5,515 bases of DNA. Origin: JBJXGF01 sp046153015. Its GTDB lineage: Bacteria; Actinomycetota; Acidimicrobiia; Acidimicrobiales; CAIXPF01. The translations under genes were made by a program, and so were the position numbers. Each line of letters starts with the position of its first letter. Within the stretch, counting starts at the first letter, position 1. The notes under the pieces were generated by a model. The model was given only the letters and a program-made list of their open reading frames with translations, was not told the DNA's origin and did not search any database. Positions 1-4,680 of the stretch are shown piece after piece. Where the stretch lies: positions 1 to 5,515 of the forward strand of contig JBJXGF010000335.1 of NCBI GenBank assembly GCA_046153015.1, in the 5' to 3' direction.

Positions 1-92
1 CCCCGGGCGATGTTCACCGCCACCAGGCCGAGCACGATGAGCGGGATCACGCTGGCCAGGAGGCCGAGCGCGAGCTTGCGCCGAATCGTCAC
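1..92 (-). CDS. Partial membrane-anchored protein, N-terminus only (probable sensor)
   Basis: Reading the minus strand from a GTG at 92-90 gives 30 codons before the gene leaves the window. The peptide begins with a short basic stretch (TIRRK, residues 2-6) followed by about 22 hydrophobic residues (LALGLLASVIPLIVLGLVAV) and then NIARG. This is a positive-inside signal anchor or first transmembrane helix. A strong Shine-Dalgarno, AAGGAGG, sits at 109-103, 10 nt before the GTG, which supports both the strand and the start. The IRRKL plus hydrophobic opening is common in two-helix sensor proteins such as histidine kinases, HAMP-domain cyclases and chemoreceptors, but no signalling domain is visible, so that assignment is inference. 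It is divergent from the crotonase gene. Confidence 0.7.
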   Translation of the reverse strand, partial: MTIRRKLALGLLASVIPLIVLGLVAVNIAR

Positions 93-102
93 GGTCTGGG
101 GC

Positions 103-109
103 CCTCCTT
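103..109 (-). promoter_or_regulatory. Shine-Dalgarno of the left-edge membrane protein
   Basis: On the minus strand this reads AAGGAGG, a near-perfect anti-16S match 10 nt upstream of the GTG at 92. It decides the start of a gene for which only 30 codons are visible. Confidence 0.7.
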
Positions 110-264
110 GGCTCACGCGCGTGGGCGACGGGGCGCGCCGCCTGCCAGGCATTACACCACGGGCGCGTGGCAAACCGACGCGGCGACGGCGAACCCGCCG
201 GCCGGCGCCGGGGCCGCCCGCTTGGCTACGGTGCCCACCGCGCGAGCACATCCTGTGCCGACCT

Positions 265-270
265 GGAGGA
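265..270 (+). promoter_or_regulatory. Shine-Dalgarno fixing the crotonase start
   Basis: GGAGGA lies 8 nt before the ATG at 279. It selects this ATG over upstream in-frame starts, which would extend the protein by up to 57 low-complexity Ala/Pro/Arg residues across the intergenic region. Confidence 0.75.
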
Positions 271-278
271 GCGTCGCC

Positions 279-1070
279 ATGGCCGACTACGCAAGCTTTC
301 CCGACCTCAGCGTCGAGATCCACGACTACGTGGCGACCGTCGAGATCCACCGTCCGCCGCACAACTTCTTCGACGAGGTGCTGATCAACTCGCTGGCCGA
401 CTGCTGGGAGGCGCTCGACGACGACGCGTCGGTGCGGGCGGCGATGCTGTGCGCCGAGGGCAAGTCGTTCTGCGCCGGCGCCAACTTCAACGCGCCGACC
501 CAGCCGCAGCCGGGCCAGGCCCGGCCCACCCAGGGCGGGCACCTGTACCAGCAGGCGGTGCGCCTGTTCCGCACCAAGACCCCGGTGGTCGCCGCCGTCC
601 AGGGCGCGGCGGTTGGCGGCGGTCTCGGCCTGGCGCTGTGGCCCGATTTCCGAGTCGCCTCGCCCGAGGCCCGCTTCACCGCCAACTTCGCCCGGCTCGG
701 CTTCCACCACGGCTTCGGCCTGTCAGCGACCCTGCCCCGCCTCGTCGGCCAGCAGCACGCGCTCGACCTGCTGCTCACCGGCCGGCGCATCGGCCCCGAC
801 GAGGCGCTCGCCATGGGCATGGTGGAAAAGGTCGTGCCGAGCGAGGCGCTGCGCGAGGAGGCATGGGCCTTCGCCCGGGAGATCGCCATCTCGGCGCCGC
901 TCGCCACCCGGGAGATCCGCCTCACGATGCGGGGCAACCTCGCCGAGGCGGTGCAGGCGGCGACCGACCACGAGCTCGAGGTGCAGGACGTGCTGCGCAA
1001 GACCGAGGACTTCAAGGAGGGCGTGCGGGCGTACACGGAGCGCCGCGAGCCGAACTTCCAGGGCAAGTAG
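279..1070 (+). CDS. Crotonase-superfamily (enoyl-CoA hydratase/isomerase-like) protein, atypical active site
   Basis: This 263-residue protein has the usual crotonase length. The CoA-binding/oxyanion-hole segment is GKSFCAGANF (61-70). The second oxyanion loop is TPVVAAVQGAAVGGGLGLAL (101-120), followed by the conserved D123/R125 of WPDFRVAS. LVGQQHALDLLLTGRRI (155-171) and EALAMGMVEKVVP (175-187) are standard family landmarks. Against rat mitochondrial enoyl-CoA hydratase (family knowledge), Gly141 of the oxyanion hole maps to Gly114, but catalytic Glu144 maps to Gly117 and Glu164 to Phe137. Both acid/base residues are therefore absent, so simple trans-2-enoyl-CoA hydration is unlikely. It may be a hydrolase, isomerase, lyase or other acyl-CoA enzyme of the superfamily, acting in the cytoplasm. 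The downstream glucosidase starts 20 bp after its stop, suggesting one transcript. Family is certain; substrate is unknown. Confidence 0.93.
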   Translation: MADYASFPDLSVEIHDYVATVEIHRPPHNFFDEVLINSLADCWEALDDDASVRAAMLCAEGKSFCAGANFNAPTQPQPGQARPTQGGHLYQQAVRLFRTKTPVVAAVQGAAVGGGLGLALWPDFRVASPEARFTANFARLGFHHGFGLSATLPRLVGQQHALDLLLTGRRIGPDEALAMGMVEKVVPSEALREEAWAFAREIAISAPLATREIRLTMRGNLAEAVQAATDHELEVQDVLRKTEDFKEGVRAYTERREPNFQGK

Positions 1071-1090
1071 CCCATCGGGAACGAGCCGCC

Positions 1091-2719
1091 GTGGCCGAAC
1101 GGGGCGCAGCCGAGGCCGCCGAGCCGACCCCGTCGCGCTGGTGGCTGGGCGCCGTGGGCTACGAGGTCTACCTGCGCTCCTTCGCCGACTCCAACGGCGA
1201 CGGCAACGGCGACCTCGACGGCCTCGCCGCTCGGCTCGACCACCTCGCGTGGCTGGGCGTCGACGTGGCGTGGATCACCCCGTTCTATCCGTCGCCCCTG
1301 GCCGACATGGGCTACGACGTGGCCGACTACCTCGACGTGCACCCGCTGTACGGCGATCTCGCCGCGTTCGACCGGGTGATCGCCCGAGCCCGGGCGCTCG
1401 GCCTGCGGGTGATGGTGGACCTCGTGCCGAACCACACGTCGTCCGCGCACCCGTGGTTCCAGGCGGCGCGCTCGTCGCGGGAGGACCCGCACCGCAGCTG
1501 GTATCACTGGCGGGACCGCCCCAACAACTGGCCCGCGGTGTTCGGCGGCTCGGCCTGGTCCTTCGACCCGGCGACCGCGCAGCACTGGCTGCACCTGTTC
1601 CTGCCCGAGCAGCCCGACCTCAACTGGGCCGAGCCGGCGGTGGCCGACGAGTTCGACCGGATCCTGCGGTTCTGGCTCGAGCGGGGCGTGGACGGGTTCC
1701 GCATCGACGTGGCCCACGGGCTGATCAAGCACCCCGACCTGCCCGACCTCCCGCAGCTGCGCCCGGTGACCGAGGCGATGAGCCCCCGAGAGGCGTTCGA
1801 CTGCTTCGAGCACGTCTACGACCTCGACCAGCCGGGCGTGCTCGACATCTACCGGCGCTGGAACTCCGTGGCCCGGCCCTACGGCGCCCTGCTGCTCGGC
1901 GAGGTGTACCTGCGGGACCCGGCGCGGGTGCACCGCTACGTGGAGGGCGGCGACGCGCTCCACACCGGCTTCAACTTCGACCTCATGCACATCCCGTGGT
2001 CGCCGGGCGAGCTGCGGGCCACGCTCCAGCGGCTGGCCGACCACGCCGGGCCGGGCAGCGCGGTGGCGTTGTCGAGCCACGACCGGGTGCGGGCGGCGAC
2101 CCGGTTCGGGGGCGGCGAGCTCGGCCGGCGCCGGGCCCTGGGCGCGCTGGCGCTGATGCTGGCGCTGCCGACCATGCCGTTCCTGTACCAGGGGGACGAG
2201 CTCGGCCTGGAAGACGTGGCGGTGCCGCCGGAGGAGGGCGACGACCCGGTCGGCGTGCGCAACGCGGTGAAGACCGACAGCCGCGACGGCTGCCGCACCC
2301 CGATGCCGTGGTCGCCCGGGCCCGGCTGCGGCTTCACCGCCCCGTCGGTTCGCCCGTGGCTGCCCATCGGCCCCCGCCGGCCCGAGGACACGGTGGAGCG
2401 TCAACGGGCCGACGCCGGCTCGCACCTGCATCGCGTGCGGGCCCTGTTGGCGCTGCGAAAGCGGCGCCCGGAGCTGCATCAGAACGGGGCGGCGACCTCG
2501 TGGCCCGCGTCGCCGCCGGCCGTCGTGGCCCTGCGGCGGGGGCCGGTGCTCACGCTGGCCAACGCCGGCGACGAAGCGGCCGACACGCCGCTGCCGCCGG
2601 GCCGGTGGCGGATCGCCTGGGCCTCCTTCGACCGGACGCGGGAGGCGGCGGCCGCCGAGAGGGCGGTGGGCCTCGCGCCGGCGGAGGCGCTGGTGCTCGA
2701 GCTCGAGCCGCCCCGGTGA
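1091..2719 (+). CDS. GH13 alpha-glucosidase / oligo-1,6-glucosidase-type glycoside hydrolase
   Basis: The product is a 542-residue cytoplasmic enzyme with no signal peptide. It opens with the (beta/alpha)8 barrel entrance YEVYLRSFADSNGDGNGDL (24-42) and PFYPSPLADMGYDVADY (64-80). GH13 regions follow in order: DLVPNHTS (110-117); QPDLNW (174-179), the QPDLN signature of the oligo-1,6-glucosidase group; GFRIDVAH with nucleophile Asp206 (202-209); LLGEVY with acid/base Glu271 (268-273); and SSHD with the third catalytic Asp331 (328-331). YQGDELG (366-372) and RTPMPW (402-407) are typical of alpha-glucosidases, and a short beta-rich C-terminal domain ends the protein. It should hydrolyse maltose/isomaltose-type oligosaccharides from the non-reducing end. 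Region IV has Ser329 where Asn is usual. The GTG at 1091 is the best start because homology begins at about residue 17; its Shine-Dalgarno is weak. Trehalose synthase or sucrose-active relatives are less likely alternatives. Confidence 0.93.
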   Translation: MAERGAAEAAEPTPSRWWLGAVGYEVYLRSFADSNGDGNGDLDGLAARLDHLAWLGVDVAWITPFYPSPLADMGYDVADYLDVHPLYGDLAAFDRVIARARALGLRVMVDLVPNHTSSAHPWFQAARSSREDPHRSWYHWRDRPNNWPAVFGGSAWSFDPATAQHWLHLFLPEQPDLNWAEPAVADEFDRILRFWLERGVDGFRIDVAHGLIKHPDLPDLPQLRPVTEAMSPREAFDCFEHVYDLDQPGVLDIYRRWNSVARPYGALLLGEVYLRDPARVHRYVEGGDALHTGFNFDLMHIPWSPGELRATLQRLADHAGPGSAVALSSHDRVRAATRFGGGELGRRRALGALALMLALPTMPFLYQGDELGLEDVAVPPEEGDDPVGVRNAVKTDSRDGCRTPMPWSPGPGCGFTAPSVRPWLPIGPRRPEDTVERQRADAGSHLHRVRALLALRKRRPELHQNGAATSWPASPPAVVALRRGPVLTLANAGDEAADTPLPPGRWRIAWASFDRTREAAAAERAVGLAPAEALVLELEPPR

Positions 2720-2738
2720 CGGCGGCTGGGGCGGCCGG

Positions 2739-3020
2739 CTAGTCCTCGGCGCCCTCGGCCGGCTTGGCGCCGGGACGGCGGCGGCCGTAGCGGCGCTCGA
2801 AGCGCTCGACGCGGCCCGCGGTGTCGACGATCGTCATCGTCCCCGTGTAGAAGGGGTGGCTGGCGCTGGAGATCTCGACCTTGGCCAGCGGGTACTCGTT
2901 GCCGTCCTCCCACACGATGGTCTCGCTGGTCTTCTTCGTGGAACGGGTCAGGAACGAGGCGCCGGCCGAGGTGTCCTGGAACACGACCAGCCGGTACTCG
3001 GGATGGATGTCGTTTCGCAT
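2739..3020 (-). CDS. rpmE2: 50S ribosomal protein bL31 type B
   Basis: The 93-residue product begins MRNDIHPEYRLVVFQDTSAG and contains FLTRST (23-28), WEDGNEYPLAKVEISSASHP (37-56) and FYTGTMTIVDTAGRVERFERR (57-77), the diagnostic pattern of type B L31. It has no cysteine, so it lacks the zinc-binding cysteines of type A (rpmE). This is the zinc-independent form, which in several bacteria replaces the zinc form under zinc limitation. Beyond the family core there is an Arg-rich then acidic tail, RRRPGAKPAEGAED (80-93), slightly longer than typical. The ATG is preceded by GAGGA at 3029-3025 with a short 4-nt spacer. No recognisable Zur operator is visible upstream, so zinc control is not supported here. 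The gene lies 72 bp downstream of the HxlR gene on the same strand and converges on the glucosidase with a 19-bp gap. Confidence 0.96.
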   Translation of the reverse strand: MRNDIHPEYRLVVFQDTSAGASFLTRSTKKTSETIVWEDGNEYPLAKVEISSASHPFYTGTMTIVDTAGRVERFERRYGRRRPGAKPAEGAED

Positions 3021-3053
3021 GACGTCCTCAGCTCGGGGTTGGAGCGGCCTAGC

Positions 3054-3059
3054 AGCCTA
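3054..3059 (-). promoter_or_regulatory. Candidate -10 box for rpmE2
   Basis: On the minus strand this reads TAGGCT (TANNNT), preceded by C. It would place the transcript start near 3047, leaving a leader of about 27 nt before the rpmE2 ATG. A second CTAGG follows 3 nt after the first, forming the direct repeat CTAGG-CTG-CTAGG. No good -35 box is seen, so the gene could instead rely on read-through from the HxlR gene. Confidence 0.35.
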
Positions 3060-3092
3060 GCGCGAAGGGGCCGCCGGCACCGCTCATGGCCG

Positions 3093-3461
3093 TCAGAGGA
3101 ACTCGAGCTCCTCGGCGCCGCCCTGCTCGGCGCCGTCGAGCTCGGCGCCCCAGCGGGCCAGGGCGGCGAGCGCGTCGCCCAGCGCCGCGCCCCGCGCCGT
3201 GAGCTGGTACTCGAAGCGGGGCGGGCGCTCGCTGTAGGGGCGGGCCACGAGCAGGCCCACGCCTTCTAAGTGCTTGAGCCGGGCGGAGAGGATGTTGGGC
3301 GACAGGCCCGGCAGCCGCTCGAGCAGGTCGTTGAACCGCAGCGGCCCGCCGAGCAGCACCGCGGCCAGCAACAGCGACCACCGGTCGCCCACCCGCTCGA
3401 CCGCGGCGGCGAGCCCGTCGTCGCCCGAGCGGGGTCGGTGCGGAAGCGGGCCTCGGGGCAC
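3093..3461 (-). CDS. HxlR-family winged-helix transcriptional regulator
   Basis: The 122-residue protein matches the HxlR (DUF24) MarR-like DNA-binding fold. Helix 1 is LAAAVERVGDRWSLLLAAVL (17-36), then GPLRFNDLLERLPGLSPNIL (39-58), the recognition helix SARLKHLEGVGLL (59-71), and the wing with the hallmark YSERPPRFEYQLTARG (76-91). A dimerising C-terminal helix, ALGDALAALARWGAEL, follows, with an acidic tail. There is no cysteine anywhere. Many HxlR proteins (for example YodB and QorR) sense quinones or diamide through an N-terminal Cys, here replaced by the DDG region (14-16), so a thiol mechanism is excluded. The GTG at 3461 is the start: an in-frame TAG lies 12 nt upstream, and there is no Shine-Dalgarno. 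It is divergent from the PDZ protease gene, its most likely target, and lies upstream of rpmE2. Confidence 0.93.
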   Translation of the reverse strand: MPRGPLPHRPRSGDDGLAAAVERVGDRWSLLLAAVLLGGPLRFNDLLERLPGLSPNILSARLKHLEGVGLLVARPYSERPPRFEYQLTARGAALGDALAALARWGAELDGAEQGGAEELEFL

Positions 3462-3467
3462 GGGCCG

Positions 3468-3473
3468 ACTCTA
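3468..3473 (-). promoter_or_regulatory. Candidate -10 box for a leaderless HxlR transcript
   Basis: The minus strand reads TAGAGT (TANNNT) followed by exactly 6 nt and then the GTG start codon. In actinobacteria this spacing places transcription initiation at the first base of the start codon, giving a leaderless mRNA. The absence of any Shine-Dalgarno before the GTG agrees. No clear -35 element is visible. Confidence 0.5.
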
Positions 3474-3511
3474 GGGCGGGGAGCCGGAGGCGCGGCGCCC
3501 TGCCGGCGGGG

Positions 3512-3540
3512 TTGCCCAGGACCGCTCGGTCGCCTACAGT
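3512..3540 (+). promoter_or_regulatory. Sigma70-type promoter of the PDZ protease gene
   Basis: TTGCCC (3512-3517) and TACAGT (3535-3540) are separated by exactly 17 bp and match TTGACA and TATAAT at four of six positions each. The expected start near 3547 gives a leader of about 45 nt ending in AGGAGG and the ATG at 3592. This is the best promoter in the window. Confidence 0.6.
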
Positions 3541-3547
3541 TGCAACT
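3538..3547. promoter_or_regulatory. Palindromic candidate operator over the protease promoter
   Basis: AGTTGCAACT is a perfect 10-bp palindrome that covers the last half of the -10 box and reaches the predicted transcription start. It is immediately followed by ACT-TGAT-AGT (3545-3554), a second overlapping inverted repeat, and by AGGG-ACAA-CCCT (3559-3570). Binding here would block RNA polymerase. The divergent HxlR protein is the obvious candidate ligand, by inference from position only. Confidence 0.45.
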
Positions 3548-3579
3548 TGATAGTGAGTAGGGACAACCCTCAAGGGGCC

Positions 3580-3585
3580 AGGAGG
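3580..3585 (+). promoter_or_regulatory. Shine-Dalgarno fixing the protease start
   Basis: AGGAGG lies 6 nt before the ATG at 3592. This selects that start over the in-frame ATT at 3547, which lies at the predicted transcription start itself. Confidence 0.8.
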
Positions 3586-3591
3586 CCGGAC

Positions 3592-4485
3592 ATGGGAGCG
3601 CTCGAGGAGATCGGTGCGGCGGCGCGGGCGGTGCTCGACCAGGTGGGCGAGGCGGTGGTGTCGGTGGGACGCGACGGGCGCGGCTCGGGCGTGGTCACCG
3701 CCGCGGGCGTCGTGGTGACCAATGCGCACAATGTGCGCGGCGCCGAGCTCACCGTGGTATTCGGCGACGGGGCGTCAGCGGCCGGCGCGGTCGCCGGGTT
3801 CGACACCGACGGGGACCTGGCGGTGGTGAAGGTGGACACCGGAGGCCGCCGCCCGGTCGGCTGGGCCCCGGCTGCGCAGAGCGCGGCGGTCGGCAACCCG
3901 GTCTTCGCGCTGGCGGGGGGCCGGGGCGGCGCGCCGAGCATCACGTTCGGGCTGGTGAGCGGGGTGCAGCGCAGCTTCCGAAGCCCTCGCGGCCGCAAGG
4001 TCACCGGCTCGGTGGAGCACACGGCCCCGCTGCCCCGCGGCGCCTCCGGCGGTCCGGTGGTCGACCCGTCGGGGCTGCTGGTGGCGGTGAACACGCATCG
4101 CCTCGACGGCGGGTTCTACCTCGCCCAGCCGGCCGACGCCGCGCTCCAGGCCCGGGTCGACGCCCTGGCCGAGGGTCGCTCGCCGGCCCGCCCGACGCTC
4201 GGCGTGGGGTTGGTGCCGGCGCCGATGGCCGCTCGGCTGCGGCGCTCGGTGGGCCTGCCCGAACGGGAGGGGGCGCTGGTGCGGGTGGTCGCCGAGGGCG
4301 GCCCAGCAGCCGCGGCTGGTGTGCGGGAGGGGGATCTGATCGGGGCGGCCGGCGGTTCGCCGGGGGCCACCGCCGACGACCTGCACGCCGCGCTCGACGG
4401 TCTCGGCGATGCCGCGACCCTGACGCTGCGGGTGGTGCGCGGGACGGCCGAGACCGACCTGACGGTCTCGTTCCCCACAGGCTGA
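3592..4485 (+). CDS. HtrA/Deg-like trypsin-fold serine protease with one PDZ domain, no membrane anchor
   Basis: The 297-residue protein has a chymotrypsin-fold protease domain (about 10-190) and one PDZ domain (about 200-295). The triad is visible: His46 in VVVTNAHNV (40-48), Asp75 in DTDGDLAVVKV (71-81) and Ser152 in LPRGASGGPVVD (147-158), with the GxSGGP loop reading GASGGP. PDZ landmarks are PTLGVGL (201-207) for the carboxylate-binding loop and GGPAAAAGVREGDLI (236-250). HtrA proteases normally cut or refold damaged proteins outside the cytoplasmic membrane and carry a signal peptide or transmembrane helix. Here the N-terminus (MGALEEIGAAARAVLDQVGE) is a mildly amphipathic helix with no hydrophobic anchor, so it looks cytoplasmic. 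At 297 residues it is shorter than most HtrA proteins. The last two codons and the stop lie inside a 23-bp repeat. It is divergent from, and probably regulated by, the HxlR gene. Confidence 0.9.
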   Translation: MGALEEIGAAARAVLDQVGEAVVSVGRDGRGSGVVTAAGVVVTNAHNVRGAELTVVFGDGASAAGAVAGFDTDGDLAVVKVDTGGRRPVGWAPAAQSAAVGNPVFALAGGRGGAPSITFGLVSGVQRSFRSPRGRKVTGSVEHTAPLPRGASGGPVVDPSGLLVAVNTHRLDGGFYLAQPADAALQARVDALAEGRSPARPTLGVGLVPAPMAARLRRSVGLPEREGALVRVVAEGGPAAAAGVREGDLIGAAGGSPGATADDLHAALDGLGDAATLTLRVVRGTAETDLTVSFPTG

Positions 4486-4499
4486 GCGAAGCGAGGCCG
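4477..4499 (+). repeat. 23-bp direct repeat, copy 1 (overlaps protease stop)
   Basis: This unit starts ACAGGCTGAG and ends GCGAGGCCG, and is identical to the copy at 4565-4587; flanking bases differ, so identity is exactly 23 bp. ACA GGC TGA inside it supplies the last two codons (Thr, Gly) and the stop of the protease gene. It contains GCGAAGC at 4486-4492. Confidence 0.9.
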
Positions 4500-4539
4500 C
4501 ACGCACGCGCGAGCGCAGCGAGCCGGGCGTGGATGGGGT

Positions 4540-4557
4540 CTGGGGGCGCAGCCCCAG
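4540..4557 (+). terminator. GNA-triloop hairpin, possible terminator of the protease gene
   Basis: GGGGC (4543-4547), loop GCA, GCCCC (4551-4555) form a strong stem. CT (4540-4541) and AG (4556-4557) can extend it to 7 bp with one bulged G. It lies 55 bp past the protease stop. There is no T-tract, so termination is plausible but not shown. Confidence 0.4.
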
Positions 4558-4564
4558 CAGCAAG

Positions 4565-4587
4565 ACAGGCTGAGCGAAGCGAGGCCG
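4565..4587 (+). repeat. 23-bp direct repeat, copy 2
   Basis: Identical to 4477-4499, with start points 88 bp apart. Contains GCGAAGC at 4574-4580. The pair brackets a degenerate third GAGCGCAGCGAG (4511-4522) and the GGGGC-GCA-GCCCC hairpin. Confidence 0.9.
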
Positions 4588-4623
4588 GCGGGCGGCGGCG
4601 GCCGGCGGCGGCGAACCAGCAAC

Positions 4624-4629
4624 TAGCCT
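4624..4629 (+). promoter_or_regulatory. Candidate -10 box for the SDR gene
   Basis: TAGCCT (TANNNT), preceded by C, lies in AACTAGCC, the only A/T-richer patch in this part of the spacer. It would start transcription near 4636, 45 nt before the ATG. No clear -35 box is present in the upstream GGC-rich run. Confidence 0.3.
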
Positions 4630-4669
4630 CGGCCGCCGCGCCGGGCGCCCGCCCCGGCGGGTGGCGACG

Positions 4670-4674
4670 AGGAG
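4670..4674 (+). promoter_or_regulatory. Shine-Dalgarno of the SDR gene
   Basis: AGGAG ends 6 nt before the ATG at 4681, optimal spacing, and supports this start. Confidence 0.7.
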
Positions 4675-4680
4675 CACACG

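Larger units (their letters stand above)
93..278. other. Divergent intergenic region between membrane protein and crotonase
   Basis: This 186-bp spacer must carry promoters for both outward-facing genes. It contains a perfect 10-bp palindrome CACGCGCGTG at 114-123, just upstream of the minus-strand ribosome site, and a 5-bp hairpin CCACG-GGCG-CGTGG at 157-170. A TANNNT-like hexamer, TACGGT, lies at 227-232, about 46 bp before the crotonase ATG, but has no recognisable -35 box. No confident promoter can be named on either strand. Confidence 0.4.
4486..4680. other. Repeat-bearing intergenic spacer between protease and SDR genes
   Basis: This 195-bp spacer is built from repeats and hairpins. 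GAGCGNAGCGAG occurs three times (4484-4495, 4511-4522, 4572-4583). GCGNAGC, a known very stable GNA-triloop mini-hairpin sequence, occurs four times (4486, 4513, 4546, 4574). The second half (4588-4665) is an almost pure G/C block with a CCGCCG...CGGCGG stem (4633-4638 with 4655-4660). It ends in the SDR ribosome site. No open frame with coding character is seen. Confidence 0.7.

Noticed and set aside
108..278. N-terminal extension of the crotonase to upstream in-frame ATG codons
   Set aside because: The extra residues are low-complexity Ala/Pro/Arg, cross the promoter region of the divergent gene, and a clear GGAGGA precedes the ATG at 279.
167..1090. Very long open frame running into the glucosidase, suggesting a fusion protein
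   Set aside because: The 924 bases upstream of the GTG encode Arg/Ala/Gly/Pro-rich sequence with no homology pattern and lie out of frame over the crotonase gene; in very GC-rich DNA stop codons are simply rare.
326..2479. 717-codon antisense open frame across the crotonase and glucosidase
   Set aside because: His/Arg/Val-rich composition, no domain pattern, and two well-supported genes on the opposite strand explain the region.
2720..2738. Bidirectional terminator between the glucosidase and rpmE2
   Set aside because: The 19-bp gap is GGC-rich but forms no convincing stem and has no T-tract on either strand.
613..2742. Plus-strand 709-codon open frame overlapping the crotonase and glucosidase
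   Set aside because: Extreme Arg/Ala/Pro bias with no motif; a frame shadow of the glucosidase.
3049..3729. 226-codon minus-strand frame over the HxlR gene and its promoter
   Set aside because: Arg/Ala-rich, with no family motifs, and it overlaps the well-supported HxlR gene in another frame.
4477..4587. CRISPR array or insertion-sequence remnant
   Set aside because: Only two exact copies with one unequal degenerate unit between them, no spacer regularity, no terminal inverted repeats, transposase or cas gene.
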